From: Misgurnus anguillicaudatus
Lineage: Eukaryota > Chordata > Actinopteri > Cypriniformes > Cobitidae
DNA: 64,000 nt
Assembly (NCBI RefSeq): GCF_027580225.2
Contig: NC_073356.2
Coordinates: 2,108,001 to 2,172,000 of the forward strand
Direction: 5' to 3'
A model generated the notes under the pieces. That model saw only the letters and a list, made by a program, of their open reading frames with translations. It did no database searches and had not been told where the DNA came from. Below are positions 1 through 12,587 of this stretch, in pieces. Within the stretch, counting starts at the first letter, position 1. Each line of letters opens with the position of its first letter. The translations under genes and the position numbers were made by a program.

Positions 1-584
1 TAGACTACAGAGGATGAGTTGAAGCTGGGCCAGCAAAATCTGGTCCTGTGTATTGCTGACTATGATCAGACTGTTGGCTGGCTGGTACAGTCAGAGTCAA
101 ACCCACAAATACATGAAAACTATCAGAAGATTTGTTTGCTTCATTCAAAACCCAAAGACACTGTTGGCATCTGGTGTATTTTTTGCTAATTGTATGTCCA
201 GGACTCTATCTTAAATTGAAAATTACATGGATACATTTTGCTTGAAAGCACTAAATGTTATGTCCAGTACTCTATGTTAAATTTGATCTCAAATGTCCAA
301 CAGAAACATTAAGCCCACATCAACTATGAAGACTGCTTTAGGAGACTTAGGAACAGTAATAAAATGAACAACCTACTGGCTTTGGGAAGGGAAAAACGAA
401 TTGCAGGCTGTAAGATGCCTATAAACTCTATCAGAGCTAAAGAAGTGACTACTGGTCAACAGAGATTTCCACTTAAACCTTGTGGAATTTGATCCTGGGT
501 CTCCCATATGGGAGAATCAGTGCTCCAACCACTAGACTACAGAGGATGAGTTGAAGCTGGGCCAGCAAAACCTGGTCCTGTGTA

Positions 585-1124
585 TTGCTGCCTATGCTAA
601 GACTGTTGGCTGGCTGGTACAGTCAGAGTCAAACCCATAAATACATGAAAACTATCAGATCTAAAGAAGATTTGTTTGCTTCTATCAAAACCCAAAGACA
701 CTGTTGGCATCTGATGTATTTTTTGCTAATTGTATGTCTTGGTCTCTTTCTTAAATTGAAACTTACATGGATATATTTTGCTTGAAAGCACTAAATGTTA
801 TGTCCAGTACTCTATGTTAAATTTGATCTCAAATGTCCAGCAGAAACCTTAAGCCCACATCAACTATGAAGACTGCTTTAGGAGACTTAGGAACAGTAAT
901 AAAATGAACAACCTACTGGCTTTGGGAAGGGAAAAACGAATTGCAGGCTGTAAGATGCCTATAAACTCTATCAGAGCTAAAGAAGTGACTACTGGTCAAC
1001 AGAGATTTCCACTTAAACCTTGTGGAATTTGATCCTGGGTCTCCCATATGGGAGAATCAGTGCTCCAACCACTAGACTACAGAGGATGAGTTGAAGCTGG
1101 GCCAGCAAAACCTGGTCCTGTGTA
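585..1124 (+). repeat. Type A2 monomer, reference copy (540 bp)
   Basis: This is the commonest monomer type. It begins at the landmark TTG of TGTATTGCTGCC and contains GGCTGGCTGGTACAGTCAG, then CCCATAAATACATG, GATCTAAAGAAGATTTG and CTGATGTATTTTTTG. The diagnostic segment is TCTTGGTCTCTTTC with ACTTACATGGATATATTTTG. It ends with the tRNA-like module of the next unit, with a B-box region reading GGATCAAATTCC on the minus strand. The next copy, from 1125, repeats the unit at exactly 540 bp. When an A2 unit is followed by a B unit, a 62-bp stretch is absent and the spacing falls to 478 bp, as at 2680-3157. One 541-bp version with an extra A after CCAGG (near 11549) recurs near 18149 and 30897. 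Confidence 0.93.
1018..1085 (-). pseudogene. Decayed tRNA-like module, A2 type (example of many)
   Basis: The A box is intact on the minus strand (TAGTCTAGTGG), but the B-box position reads GGATCAAATTCC, with changes that include loss of its CpG. The central palindrome is kept. This version lies upstream of almost every A2 unit, some with CCCACATGGG in the palindrome. Confidence 0.55.
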
Positions 1125-1495
1125 TTGCTGCCTATGCTAAGACTGTTGGCTGGCTGGTACAGTCAGAGTCAAACCCATAAATACATGAAAACTATCAGAT
1201 CTAAAGAAGATTTGTTTGCTTCTATCAAAACCCAAAGACACTGTTGGCATCTGATGTATTTTTTGCTAATTGTATGTCTTGGTCTCTTTCTTAAATTGAA
1301 ACTTACATGGATATATTTTGCTTGAAAGCACTAAATGTTATGTCCAGTACTCTATGTTAAATTTGATCTCAAATGTCCAGCAGAAACCTTAAGCCCACAT
1401 CAACTATGAAGACTGCTTTAGGAGACTTAGGAACAGTAATAAATTGAATCAGAGCTAAAGAAATAACTACTGGTCAACGGAGAATTCAACTCAAA

Positions 1496-1563
1496 CCTTG
1501 TGGGATTTGAAACTGGGTCTCCCATATGGGAGAATCAGTGCTCTAATCACTAGACTACAGAGG
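1496..1563 (-). pseudogene. Decayed tRNA-like module, B type (example of many)
   Basis: The B-box position reads GTTTCAAATCC, and the A box ends in A (TAGTCTAGTGA) rather than G. The palindrome is intact. This version precedes all B units and is the module into which the LINE was inserted at 46048. Confidence 0.55.
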
Positions 1564-2033
1564 ATGAGTTGAAGCTGGGCCAGCAAAACCTGGTCCTGTG
1601 TATTGTTGCCTATGCCAAGACTGTTGGCTGGCTGGTACAGTCAGAGTCAAACCCACAAATACATGAAAACTATCAGATCTAAAGAAGATTTGTTTGCTTC
1701 TATCAAAACCCAAAGACACTGTTTGCATTTGCTGTATTTTTTGCTAATTGTATGTCTAGGACCCTTTCTTCAAGTGTAACTCACATGAACATTTGGCTTG
1801 AAAGTACTAAATGTTATGTCCAGTACTCTATGTTAAATTTGATCTCAAATGTCCAGCAGAAACCTTAAGCCCACATCAACTATGAAGACTGCTTTAGGAG
1901 ACTTAGGAACAGTAATAAAATGAACAACCTACTGGCTTTGGGAAGGGAAAAACGAATTGCAGGCTGTAAGATGCCTATAAACTCTATCAGAGCTAAAGCA
2001 GTGACTACTGGTCAATGGATAATACCCCTTAAA

Positions 2034-2100
2034 CCTTGTGGGATTTGAACCTGGGTCTCCCAATGGGAGAATCAATGCTCTAACCACTAGACTACAGAGG
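2034..2100 (-). pseudogene. Decayed tRNA-like module, A1 type (67 bp)
   Basis: The B box reads GGTTCAAATCC, one change from consensus and consistent with CpG decay. One base is missing in the palindrome (CCCAATGGG). It precedes five of the eight A1 units. Confidence 0.55.
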
Positions 2101-2139
2101 ATGAGTTGAATCTGGGCCAGCAAAACCTGGTCCTGTGTA

Positions 2140-2679
2140 TTGCTGCCTATGCTAAGACTGTTGGCTGGCTGGTACAGTCAGAGTCAAACCCATAAATACA
2201 TGAAAACTATCAGATCTAAAGAAGATTTGTTTGCTTCTATCAAAACCCAAAGACACTGTTGGCATCTGGTGTATTTTTTGCTAATTGTATGTCCAGGACT
2301 CTATCTTAAATTGAAAATTACATGGATACATTTTGCTTGAAAGCACTAAATGTTATGTCCAGTACTCTATGTTAAATTTGATCTCAAATGTCCAACAGAA
2401 ACATTAAGCCCACATCAACTATGAAGACTGCTTTAGGAGACTTAGGAACAGTAATAAAATGAACAACCTACTGGCTTTGGGAAGGGAAAAACGAATTGCA
2501 GGCTGTAAGATGCCTATAAACTCTATCAGAGCTAAAGAAGTGACTACTGGTCAACAGAGATTTCCACTTAAACCTTGTGGAATTTGATCCTGGGTCTCCC
2601 ACATGGGAGAATCAGTGCTCCAACCACTAGACTACAGAGGATGAGTTGAAGCTGGGCCAGCAAAACCTGGTCCTGTGTA
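2140..2679 (+). repeat. Type A1 monomer, reference copy (540 bp)
   Basis: This monomer is like A2 in its first third, but carries CTGGTGTATT, CCAGGACTCTATC and AAATTACATGGATACATTTTG in place of the A2 diagnostic bases, and CAACAGAAACATTAAGCC further on. The same diagnostic block occurs in C units, so A1 looks like an A 5' half joined to a C 3' half. Other A1 copies have landmarks at 7395, 15543, 22143, 34890, 51989, 60753 and 62848. At 2140, 7395, 51989, 60753 and 62848 the preceding tRNA-like module lacks one base of the central palindrome (CCCAATGGG). At 15543, 22143 and 34890 a B-like module precedes instead. Confidence 0.88.
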
Positions 2680-3157
2680 TTGCTGCCTATGCTAAGACTG
2701 TTGGCTGGCTGGTACAGTCAGAGTCAAACCCATAAATACATGAAAACTATCAGATCTAAAGAAGATTTGTTTGCTTCTATCAAAACCCAAAGACACTGTT
2801 GGCATCTGATGTATTTTTTGCTAATTGTATGTCTTGGTCTCTTTCTTAAATTGAAACTTACATGGATATATTTTGCTTGAAAGCACTAAATGTTATGTCC
2901 AGTACTCTATGTTAAATTTGATCTCAAATGTCCAGCAGAAACCTTAAGCCCACATCAACTATGAAGACTGCTTTAGGAGACTTAGGAACAGTAATAAAAT
3001 GAATCAGAGCTAAAGAAATAACTCCTGGTCAACGGAGAATTCAACTCAAACCTTGTGGGATTTGAAACTGGGTCTCCCATATGGGAGAATCAGTGCTCTA
3101 ATCACTAGACTACAGAGGATGAGTTGAAGCTGGGCCAGCAAAACCTGGTCCTGTGTA

Positions 3158-3695
3158 TTGTTGCCTATGCCAAGACTGTTGGCTGGCTGGTACAGTCAGA
3201 GTCAAACCCACAAATACATGAAAACTATCAGATCTAAAGAAGATTTGTTTGCTTCTATCAAAACCCAAAGACACTGTTTGCATTTGCTGTATTTTTTGCT
3301 AATTGTATGTCTAGGACCCTTTCTTCAAGTGTAACTCACATGAACATTTGGCTTGAAAGTACTAAATGTTATGTCCAGTACTCTATGTTAAATTTGATCT
3401 CAAATGTCCAGCAGAAACCTTAAGCCCACATCAACTATGAAGACTGCTTTAGGAGACTTAGGAACAGTAATAAAATGAACAACCTACTGGCTTTGGGAAG
3501 GGAAAAACGAATTGCAGGCTGTAAGATGCCTATAAACTCTATCAGAGCTAAAGAATTGACTACTGGTCAATGGAGAATACCCCTTAAACCTTGGGGGATT
3601 TGAACCTGGGTCTCCCATATGGGAGAATCAGTGCTCTAACCACTAGACTACAGAGGATGAGTTGAAGCTGGGCCAGCAAAATCTGGTCCTGTGTA
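3158..3695 (+). repeat. Type B monomer, reference copy (538 bp)
   Basis: This is the most diverged monomer type. Diagnostic bases are TTGTTGCCTATGCCAAGAC, CCCACAAATACATG, CTGTTTGCATTTGCTG, CTAGGACCCTTTCTTCAAG and GAACATTTGGCTTGAAAGTAC. It is always preceded by a tRNA-like module with GTTTCAAATCC in place of the B box and an A-box G-to-A change. It is usually preceded by a 478-bp A unit that lacks 62 bp. B units recur every three to five monomers throughout the window. One of them, at 46049, received the LINE insertion. Confidence 0.92.
3589..3656 (-). pseudogene. Decayed tRNA-like module, C type (example of many)
   Basis: The B box reads GGTTCAAATCC (one change) with an intact A box and palindrome. 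The 3' end carries CCCCCAAGG in place of CCCACAAGG. This version precedes C and C' units. Among the decayed types it is, with the A1 type, the closest to consensus. Confidence 0.55.
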
Positions 3696-4227
3696 TTGCT
3701 GACTATGATCAGACTGTTGGCTGGCTGGTACAGTCAGAGTCAAACCCACAAATACATGAAAACTATCAGAAGATTTGTTTGCTTCATTCAAAACCCAAAG
3801 ACACTGTTGGCATCTGGTGTATTTTTTGCTAATTGTATGTCCAGGACTCTATCTTAAATTGAAAATTACATGGATACATTTTGCTTGAAAGCACTAAATG
3901 TTATGTCCAGTACTCTATGTTAAATTTGATCTCAAATGTCCAACAGAAACATTAAGCCCACATCAACTATGAAGACTGCTTTAGGAGACTTAGGAACAGT
4001 AATAAAATGAACAACCTACTGGCTTTGGGAAGGGAAAAACGAATTGCAGGCTGTAAGATGCCTATAAACTCTATCAGAGCTAAAGAAGTGACTACTGGTC
4101 AACAGAGATTTCCACTTAAACCTTGTGGAATTTGATCCTGGGTCTCCCATATGGGAGAATCAGTGCTCCAACCACTAGACTACAGAGGATGAGTTGAAGC
4201 TGGGCCAGCAAAACCTGGTCCTGTGTA
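3696..4227 (+). repeat. Type C monomer, reference copy (532 bp)
   Basis: Diagnostic bases are TTGCTGACTATGATCAGAC, a short deletion giving CTATCAGAAGATTTG, and CTTCATTCAAAACCC. The 3' half then matches A1 (CCAGGACTCTATC and AACAGAAACATTAAG). It follows a tRNA-like module reading CCTTGGGGGATTTGAACC on the plus strand. C units normally sit between a B unit and an A2 unit. A variant (C*), with landmarks at 5784 and 49840, has the A2-type 3' half plus TTGTTAATTG, AGGTACAGTAAT and AATAGAATTGTAGGC, and occurs only at these two places. Confidence 0.9.
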
Positions 4228-7200
4228 TTGCTGCCTATGCTAAGACTGTTGGCTGGCTGGTACAGTCAGAGTCAAACCCATAAATACATGAAAACTATCA
4301 GATCTAAAGAAGATTTGTTTGCTTCTATCAAAACCCAAAGACACTGTTGGCATCTGATGTATTTTTTGCTAATTGTATGTCTTGGTCTCTTTCTTAAATT
4401 GAAACTTACATGGATATATTTTGCTTGAAAGCACTAAATGTTATGTCCAGTACTCTATGTTAAATTTGATCTCAAATGTCCAGCAGAAACCTTAAGCCCA
4501 CATCAACTATGAAGACTGCTTTAGGAGACTTAGGAACAGTAATAAAATGAACAACCTACTGGCTTTGGGAAGGGAAAAACGAATTGCAGGCTGTAAGATG
4601 CCTATAAACTCTATCAGAGCTAAAGAAGTGACTACTGGTCAACAGAGATTTCCACTTAAACCTTGTGGAATTTGATCCTGGGTCTCCCATATGGGAGAAT
4701 CAGTGCTCCAACCACTAGACTACAGAGGATGAGTTGAAGCTGGGCCAGCAAAACCTGGTCCTGTGTATTGCTGCCTATGCTAAGACTGTTGGCTGGCTGG
4801 TACAGTCAGAGTCAAACCCATAAATACATGAAAACTATCAGATCTAAAGAAGATTTGTTTGCTTCTATCAAAACCCAAAGACACTGTTGGCATCTGATGT
4901 ATTTTTTGCTAATTGTATGTCTTGGTCTCTTTCTTAAATTGAAACTTACATGGATATATTTTGCTTGAAAGCACTAAATGTTATGTCCAGTACTCTATGT
5001 TAAATTTGATCTCAAATGTCCAGCAGAAACCTTAAGCCCACATCAACTATGAAGACTGCTTTAGGAGACTTAGGAACAGTAATAAAATGAATCAGAGCTA
5101 AAGAAATAACTACTGGTCAACGGAGAATTCAACTCAAACCTTGTGGGATTTGAAACTGGGTCTCCCATATGGGAGAATCAGTGCTCTAATCACTAGACTA
5201 CAGAGGATGAGTTGAAGCTGGGCCAGCAAAACCTGGTCCTGTGTATTGTTGCCTATGCCAAGACTGTTGGCTGGCTGGTACAGTCAGAGTCAAACCCACA
5301 AATACATGAAAACTATCAGATCTAAAGAAGATTTGTTTGCTTCTATCAAAACCCAAAGACACTGTTTGCATTTGCTGTATTTTTTGCTAATTGTATGTCT
5401 AGGACCCTTTCTTCAAGTGTAACTCACATGAACATTTGGCTTGAAAGTACTAAATGTTATGTCCAGTACTCTATGTTAAATTTGATCTCAAATGTCCAGC
5501 AGAAACCTTAAGCCCACATCAACTATGAAGACTGATTTAGGAGACTTAGGAACAGTAATAAAATGAACAACCTACTGGCTTTGGGAAGGGAAAAACGAAT
5601 TGCAGGCTGTAAGATGCCTATAAACTCTATCAGAGCTAAAGAATTGACTACTGGTCAATGGAGAATACCCCTTAAACCTTGGGGGATTTGAACCTGGGTC
5701 TCCCATATGGGAGAATCAGTGCTCTAACCACTAGACTACAGAGGATGAGTTGAAGCTGGGCCAGCAAAATCTGGTCCTGTGTATTGCTGACTATGATCAG
5801 ACTGTTGGCTGGCTGGTACAGTCAGAGTCAAACCCACAAATACATGAAAACTATCAGAAGATTTGTTTGCTTCATTCAAAACCCAAAGACACTGTTGGCA
5901 TCTGATGTATTTTTTGTTAATTGTATGTCTTGGTCTCTTTCTTAAATTGAAACTTACATGGATATATTTTGCCTGAAAGCACTAAATGTTATGTCCAGTA
6001 CTCTATGTTAAATTTGATCTCAAATGTCCAGCAGAAACCTTAAGCCCACATCAACTATGAAGACTGCTTTAGGAGACTTAGGTACAGTAATAAAATGAAC
6101 AACCTACTGGCTTTGGGAAGGGAAAATAGAATTGTAGGCTATAAGATGCCCACAAACTCTATCAGAGCTAAAGAAGTGACTACTGGTCAACAGAGATTTC
6201 CACTTAAACCTTGTGGAATTTGAACCTGGGTCTCCCATATGGGAGAATCAGTGCTCTAACCACTAGACTACAGCGGATGAGTTGAAGCTGGGCCAGCAAA
6301 ACCTGGTCCTGTGTATTGCTGCCTATGCTAAGACTGTTGGCTGGCTGGTACAGTCAGAGTCAAACCCATAAATACATGAAAACTATCAGATCTAAAGAAG
6401 ATGTGTTTGCTTCTATCAAAACCCAAAGACACTGTTGGCATCTGATGTATTTTTTGCTAATTGTATGTCCAGGACTCTATCTTAAATTGAAAATTACATG
6501 GATACATTTTGCTTGAAAGCACTAAATGTTATGTCCAGTACTCTATGTTAAATTTGATCTCAAATGTCCAACAGAAACATTAAGCCCACATCAACTATGA
6601 AGACTGCTTTAGGAGACTTAGGAACAGTAATAAAATGAACAACCTACTGGCTTTGGGAAGGGAAAAACGAATTGCAGGCTGTAAGATGCTTATAAACTCT
6701 ATCAGAGCTAAAGAAGTGACAACTGGTCAATGGAGAATACCCCTTAAACCTTGTGGGATTTGAACCTGGGTCGCCCATATGGGAGAATCAGTGCTCTTAC
6801 CACTAGACTACAGAGGATGAGTAGAAGCTGGGCCAGCAAAACCTGGTCCTGTGTATTGCTGCCTATGCTAAGACTGTTGGCTGGCTGGTACAGTCAGAGT
6901 CAAACCCATAAATACATGAAAACTATCAGATCTAAAGAAGATGTGTTTGCTTCTATCAAAACCCAAAGACACTGTTGGCATCTGATGTATTTTTTGCTAA
7001 TTGTATGTCTTGGTCTCTTTCTTAAATTGAAACTTACATGGATATATTTTGCTTGAAAGCACTAAATGTTATGTCCAGTACTCTATGTTAAATTTGATCT
7101 CAAATGTCCAGCAGAAACCTTAAGCCCACATCAACTATGAAGACTGCTTTAGGAGACTTAGGAACAGTAATAAAATGAACAACCTACTGGCTTTGGGAAG

Positions 7201-10200
7201 GGAAAAACGAATTGCAGGCTGTAAGATGCCTATAAACTCTATCAGAGCTAAAGCAGTGACTACTGGTCAATGGATAATACCCCTTAAACCTTGTGGGATT
7301 TGAACCTGGGTCTCCCAATGGGAGAATCAATGCTCTAACCACTAGACTACAGAGGATGAGTTGAATCTGGGCCAGCAAAACCTGGTCCTGTGTATTGCTG
7401 CCTATGCTAAGACTGTTGGCTGGCTGGTACAGTCAGAGTCAAACCCATAAATACATGAAAACTATCAGATCTAAAGAAGATTTGTTTGCTTCTATCAAAA
7501 CCCAAAGACACTGTTGGCATCTGGTGTATTTTTTGCTAATTGTATGTCCAGGACTCTATCTTAAATTGAAAATTACATGGATACATTTTGCTTGAAAGCA
7601 CTAAATGTTATGTCCAGTACTCTATGTTAAATTTGATCTCAAATGTCCAACAGAAACATTAAGCCCACATCAACTATGAAGACTGCTTTAGGAGACTTAG
7701 GAACAGTAATAAAATGAACAACCTACTGGCTTTGGGAAGGGAAAAACGAATTGCAGGCTGTAAGATGCCTATAAACTCTATCAGAGCTAAAGAAGTGACT
7801 ACTGGTCAACAGAGATTTCCACTTAAACCTTGTGGAATTTGATCCTGGGTCTCCCACATGGGAGAATCAGTGCTCCAACCACTAGACTACAGAGGATGAG
7901 TTGAAGCTGGGCCAGCAAAACCTGGTCCTGTGTATTGCTGCCTATGCTAAGACTGTTGGCTGGCTGGTACAGTCAGAGTCAAACCCATAAATACATGAAA
8001 ACTATCAGATCTAAAGAAGATTTGTTTGCTTCTATCAAAACCCAAAGACACTGTTGGCATCTGATGTATTTTTTGCTAATTGTATGTCTTGGTCTCTTTC
8101 TTAAATTGAAACTTACATGGATATATTTTGCTTGAAAGCACTAAATGTTATGTCCAGTACTCTATGTTAAATTTGATCTCAAATGTCCAGCAGAAACCTT
8201 AAGCCCACATCAACTATGAAGACTGCTTTAGGAGACTTAGGAACAGTAATAAAATGAATCAGAGCTAAAGAAATAACTACTGGTCAACGGAGAATTCAAC
8301 TCAAACCTTGTGGGATTTGAAACTGGGTCTCCCATATGGGAGAATCAGTGCTCTAATCACTAGACTACAGAGGATGAGTTGAAGCTGGGCCAGCAAAACC
8401 TGGTCCTGTGTATTGTTGCCTATGCCAAGACTGTTGGCTGGCTGGTACAGTCAGAGTCAAACCCACAAATACATGAAAACTATCAGATCTAAAGAAGATT
8501 TGTTTGCTTCTATCAAAACCCAAAGACACTGTTTGCATTTGCTGTATTTTTTGCTAATTGTATGTCTAGGACCCTTTCTTCAAGTGTAACTCACATGAAC
8601 ATTTGGCTTGAAAGTACTAAATGTTATGTCCAGTACTCTATGTTAAATTTGATCTCAAATGTCCAGCAGAAACCTTAAGCCCACATCAACTATGAAGACT
8701 GCTTTAGGAGACTTAGGAACAGTAATAAAATGAACAACCTACTGGCTTTGGGAAGGGAAAAACGAATTGCAGGCTGTAAGATGCCTATAAACTCTATCAG
8801 AGCTAAAGAATTGACTACTGGTCAATGGAGAATACCCCTTAAACCTTGGGGGATTTGAACCTGGGTCTCCCATATGGGAGAATCAGTGCTCTAACCACTA
8901 GACTACAGAGGATGAGTTGAAGCTGGGCCAGCAAAATCTGGTCCTGTGTATTGCTGACTATGATCAGACTGTTGGCTGGCTGGTACAGTCAGAGTCAAAC
9001 CCACAAATACATGAAAACTATCAGAAGATTTGTTTGCTTCATTCAAAACCCAAAGACACTGTTGGCATCTGGTGTATTTTTTGCTAATTGTATGTCCAGG
9101 ACTCTATCTTAAATTGAAAATTACATGGATACATTTTGCTTGAAAGCACTAAATGTTATGTCCAGTACTCTATGTTAAATTTGATCTCAAATGTCCAACA
9201 GAAACATTAAGCCCACATCAACTATGAAGACTGCTTTAGGAGACTTAGGAACAGTAATAAAATGAACAACCTACTGGCTTTGGGAAGGGAAAAACGAATT
9301 GCAGGCTGTAAGATGCCTATAAACTCTATCAGAGCTAAAGAAGTGACTACTGGTCAACAGAGATTTCCACTTAAACCTTGTGGAATTTGATCCTGGGTCT
9401 CCCATATGGGAGAATCAGTGCTCCAACCACTAGACTACAGAGGATGAGTTGAAGCTGGGCCAGCAAAACCTGGTCCTGTGTATTGCTGCCTATGCTAAGA
9501 CTGTTGGCTGGCTGGTACAGTCAGAGTCAAACCCATAAATACATGAAAACTATCAGATCTAAAGAAGATTTGTTTGCTTCTATCAAAACCCAAAGACACT
9601 GTTGGCATCTGATGTATTTTTTGCTAATTGTATGTCTTGGTCTCTTTCTTAAATTGAAACTTACATGGATATATTTTGCTTGAAAGCACTAAATGTTATG
9701 TCCAGTACTCTATGTTAAATTTGATCTCAAATGTCCAGCAGAAACCTTAAGCCCACATCAACTATGAAGACTGCTTTAGGAGACTTAGGAACAGTAATAA
9801 AATGAATCAGAGCTAAAGAAATAACTACTGGTCAACGGAGAATTCAACTCAAACCTTGTGGGATTTGAAACTGGGTCTCCCATATGGGAGAATCAGTGCT
9901 CTAATCACTAGACTACAGAGGATGAGTTGAAGCTGGGCCAGCAAAACCTGGTCCTGTGTATTGTTGCCTATGCCAAGACTGTTGGCTGGCTGGTACAGTC
10001 AGAGTCAAACCCACAAATACATGAAAACTATCAGATCTAAAGAAGATTTGTTTGCTTCTATCAAAACCCAAAGACACTGTTTGCATTTGCTGTATTTTTT
10101 GCTAATTGTATGTCTAGGACCCTTTCTTCAAGTGTAACTCACATGAACATTTGGCTTGAAAGTACTAAATGTTATGTCCAGTACTCTATGTTAAATTTGA

Positions 10201-12587
10201 TCTCAAATGTCCAGCAGAAACCTTAAGCCCACATCAACTATGAAGACTGATTTAGGAGACTTAGGAACAGTAATAAAATGAACAACCTACTGGCTTTGGG
10301 AAGGGAAAAACGAATTGCAGGCTGTAAGATGCCTATAAACTCTATCAGAGCTAAAGAATTGACTACTGGTCAATGGAGAATACCCCTTAAACCTTGGGGG
10401 ATTTGAACCTGGGTCTCCCATATGGGAGAATCAGTGCTCTAACCACTAGACTACAGAGGATGAGTTGAAGCTGGGCCAGCAAAATCTGGTCCTGTGTATT
10501 GCTGACTATGATCAGACTGTTGGCTGGCTGGTACAGTCAGAGTCAAACCCACAAATACATGAAAACTATCAGAAGATTTGTTTGCTTCATTCAAAACCCA
10601 AAGACACTGTTGGCATCTGGTGTATTTTTTGCTAATTGTATGTCCAGGACTCTATCTTAAATTGAAAATTACATGGATACATTTTGCTTGAAAGCACTAA
10701 ATGTTATGTCCAGTACTCTATGTTAAATTTGATCTCAAATGTCCAACAGAAACATTAAGCCCACATCAACTATGAAGACTGCTTTAGGAGACTTAGGAAC
10801 AGTAATAAAATGAACAACCTACTGGCTTTGGGAAGGGAAAAACGAATTGCAGGCTGTAAGATGCCTATAAACTCTATCAGAGCTAAAGAAGTGACTACTG
10901 GTCAACAGAGATTTCCACTTAAACCTTGTGGAATTTGATCCTGGGTCTCCCATATGGGAGAATCAGTGCTCCAACCACTAGACTACAGAGGATGAGTTGA
11001 AGCTGGGCCAGCAAAACCTGGTCCTGTGTATTGCTGCCTATGCTAAGACTGTTGGCTGGCTGGTACAGTCAGAGTCAAACCCATAAATACATGAAAACTA
11101 TCAGATCTAAAGAAGATTTGTTTGCTTCTATCAAAACCCAAAGACACTGTTGGCATCTGATGTATTTTTTGCTAATTGTATGTCTTGGTCTCTTTCTTAA
11201 ATTGAAACTTACATGGATATATTTTGCTTGAAAGCACTAAATGTTATGTCCAGTACTCTATGTTAAATTTGATCTCAAATGTCCAGCAGAAACCTTAAGC
11301 CCAAATCAACTATGAAGACTGCTTTAGGAGACTTAGGAACAGTAATAAAATGAACAACCTACTGGCTTTGGGAAGGGAAAAACGAATTGCAGGCTGTAAG
11401 ATGCCTATAAACTCTATCAGAGCTAAAGAAGTGACTACTGGTCAACAGAGATTTCCACTTAAACCTTGTGGAATTTGATCCTGGGTCTCCCATATGGGAG
11501 AATCAGTGCTCCAACCACTAGACTACAGAGGATGAGTTGAAGCTGGGCCAGGAAAAACCTGGTCCTGTGTATTGCTGCCTATGCTAAGACTGTTGGCTGG
11601 CTGGTACAGTCAGAGTCAAACCCATAAATACATGAAAACTATCAGATCTAAAGAAGATTTGTTTGCTTCTATCAAAACCCAAAGACACTGTTGGCATCTG
11701 ATGTATTTTTTGCTAATTGTATGTCTTGGTCTCTTTCTTAAATTGAAACTTACATGGATATATTTTGCTTGAAAGCACTAAATGTTATGTCCAGTACTCT
11801 ATGTTAAATTTGATCTCAAATGTCCAGCAGAAACCTTAAGCCCACATCAACTATGAAGACTGCTTTAGGAGACTTAGGAACAGTAATAAAATGAATCAGA
11901 GCTAAAGAAATAACTACTGGTCAACGGAGAATTCAACTCAAACCTTGTGGGATTTGAAACTGGGTCTCCCATATGGGAGAATCAGTGCTCTAATCACTAG
12001 ACTACAGAGGATGAGTTGAAGCTGGGCCAGCAAAACCTGGTCCTGTGTATTGTTGCCTATGCCAAGACTGTTGGCTGGCTGGTACAGTCAGAGTCAAACC
12101 CACAAATACATGAAAACTATCAGATCTAAAGAAGATTTGTTTGCTTCTATCAAAACCCAAAGACACTGTTTGCATTTGCTGTATTTTTTGCTAATTGTAT
12201 GTCTAGGACCCTTTCTTCAAGTGTAACTCACATGAACATTTGGCTTGAAAGTACTAAATGTTATGTCCAGTACTCTATGTTAAATTTGATCTCAAATGTC
12301 CAGCAGAAACCTTAAGCCCACATCAACTATGAAGACTGCTTTAGGAGACTTAGGAACAGTAATAAAATGAACAACCTACTGGCTTTGGGAAGGGAAAAAC
12401 GAATTGCAGGCTGTAAGATGCCTATAAACTCTATCAGAGCTAAAGAATTGACTACTGGTCAATGGAGAATACCCCTTAAACCTTGGGGGATTTGAACCTG
12501 GGTCTCCCATATGGGAGAATCAGTGCTCTAACCACTAGACTACAGAGGATGAGTTGAAGCTGGGCCAGCAAAATCTGGTCCTGTGTA

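Larger units (their letters stand above)
1..12587. repeat. Leading block of the array, irregular monomer order
   Basis: Landmarks and types in order are: C 53, A2 585, A2 1125, B 1603, A1 2140, A2 2680, B 3158, C 3696, A2 4228, A2 4768, B 5246, C* 5784, A* 6316, A* 6856, A1 7395, A2 7935, B 8413, C 8951, A2 9483, B 9961, C 10499, A2 11031, A2 11572 (541-bp spacing) and B 12050. The recurring core is A2-(A2)-B-C. No C', S or Adel units occur before 12588, so this block is organised differently from the 6.6-kb repeats that follow. The A1-A2-B-C stretch occurs twice here, from 2140 and from 7395. Confidence 0.85.

Noticed and set aside
360..366. AATAAA in each monomer as a polyadenylation signal
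   Set aside because: The hexamer in CAGTAATAAAATG recurs in nearly every unit, but there is no gene upstream, and the monomers are AT-rich enough for chance occurrence.
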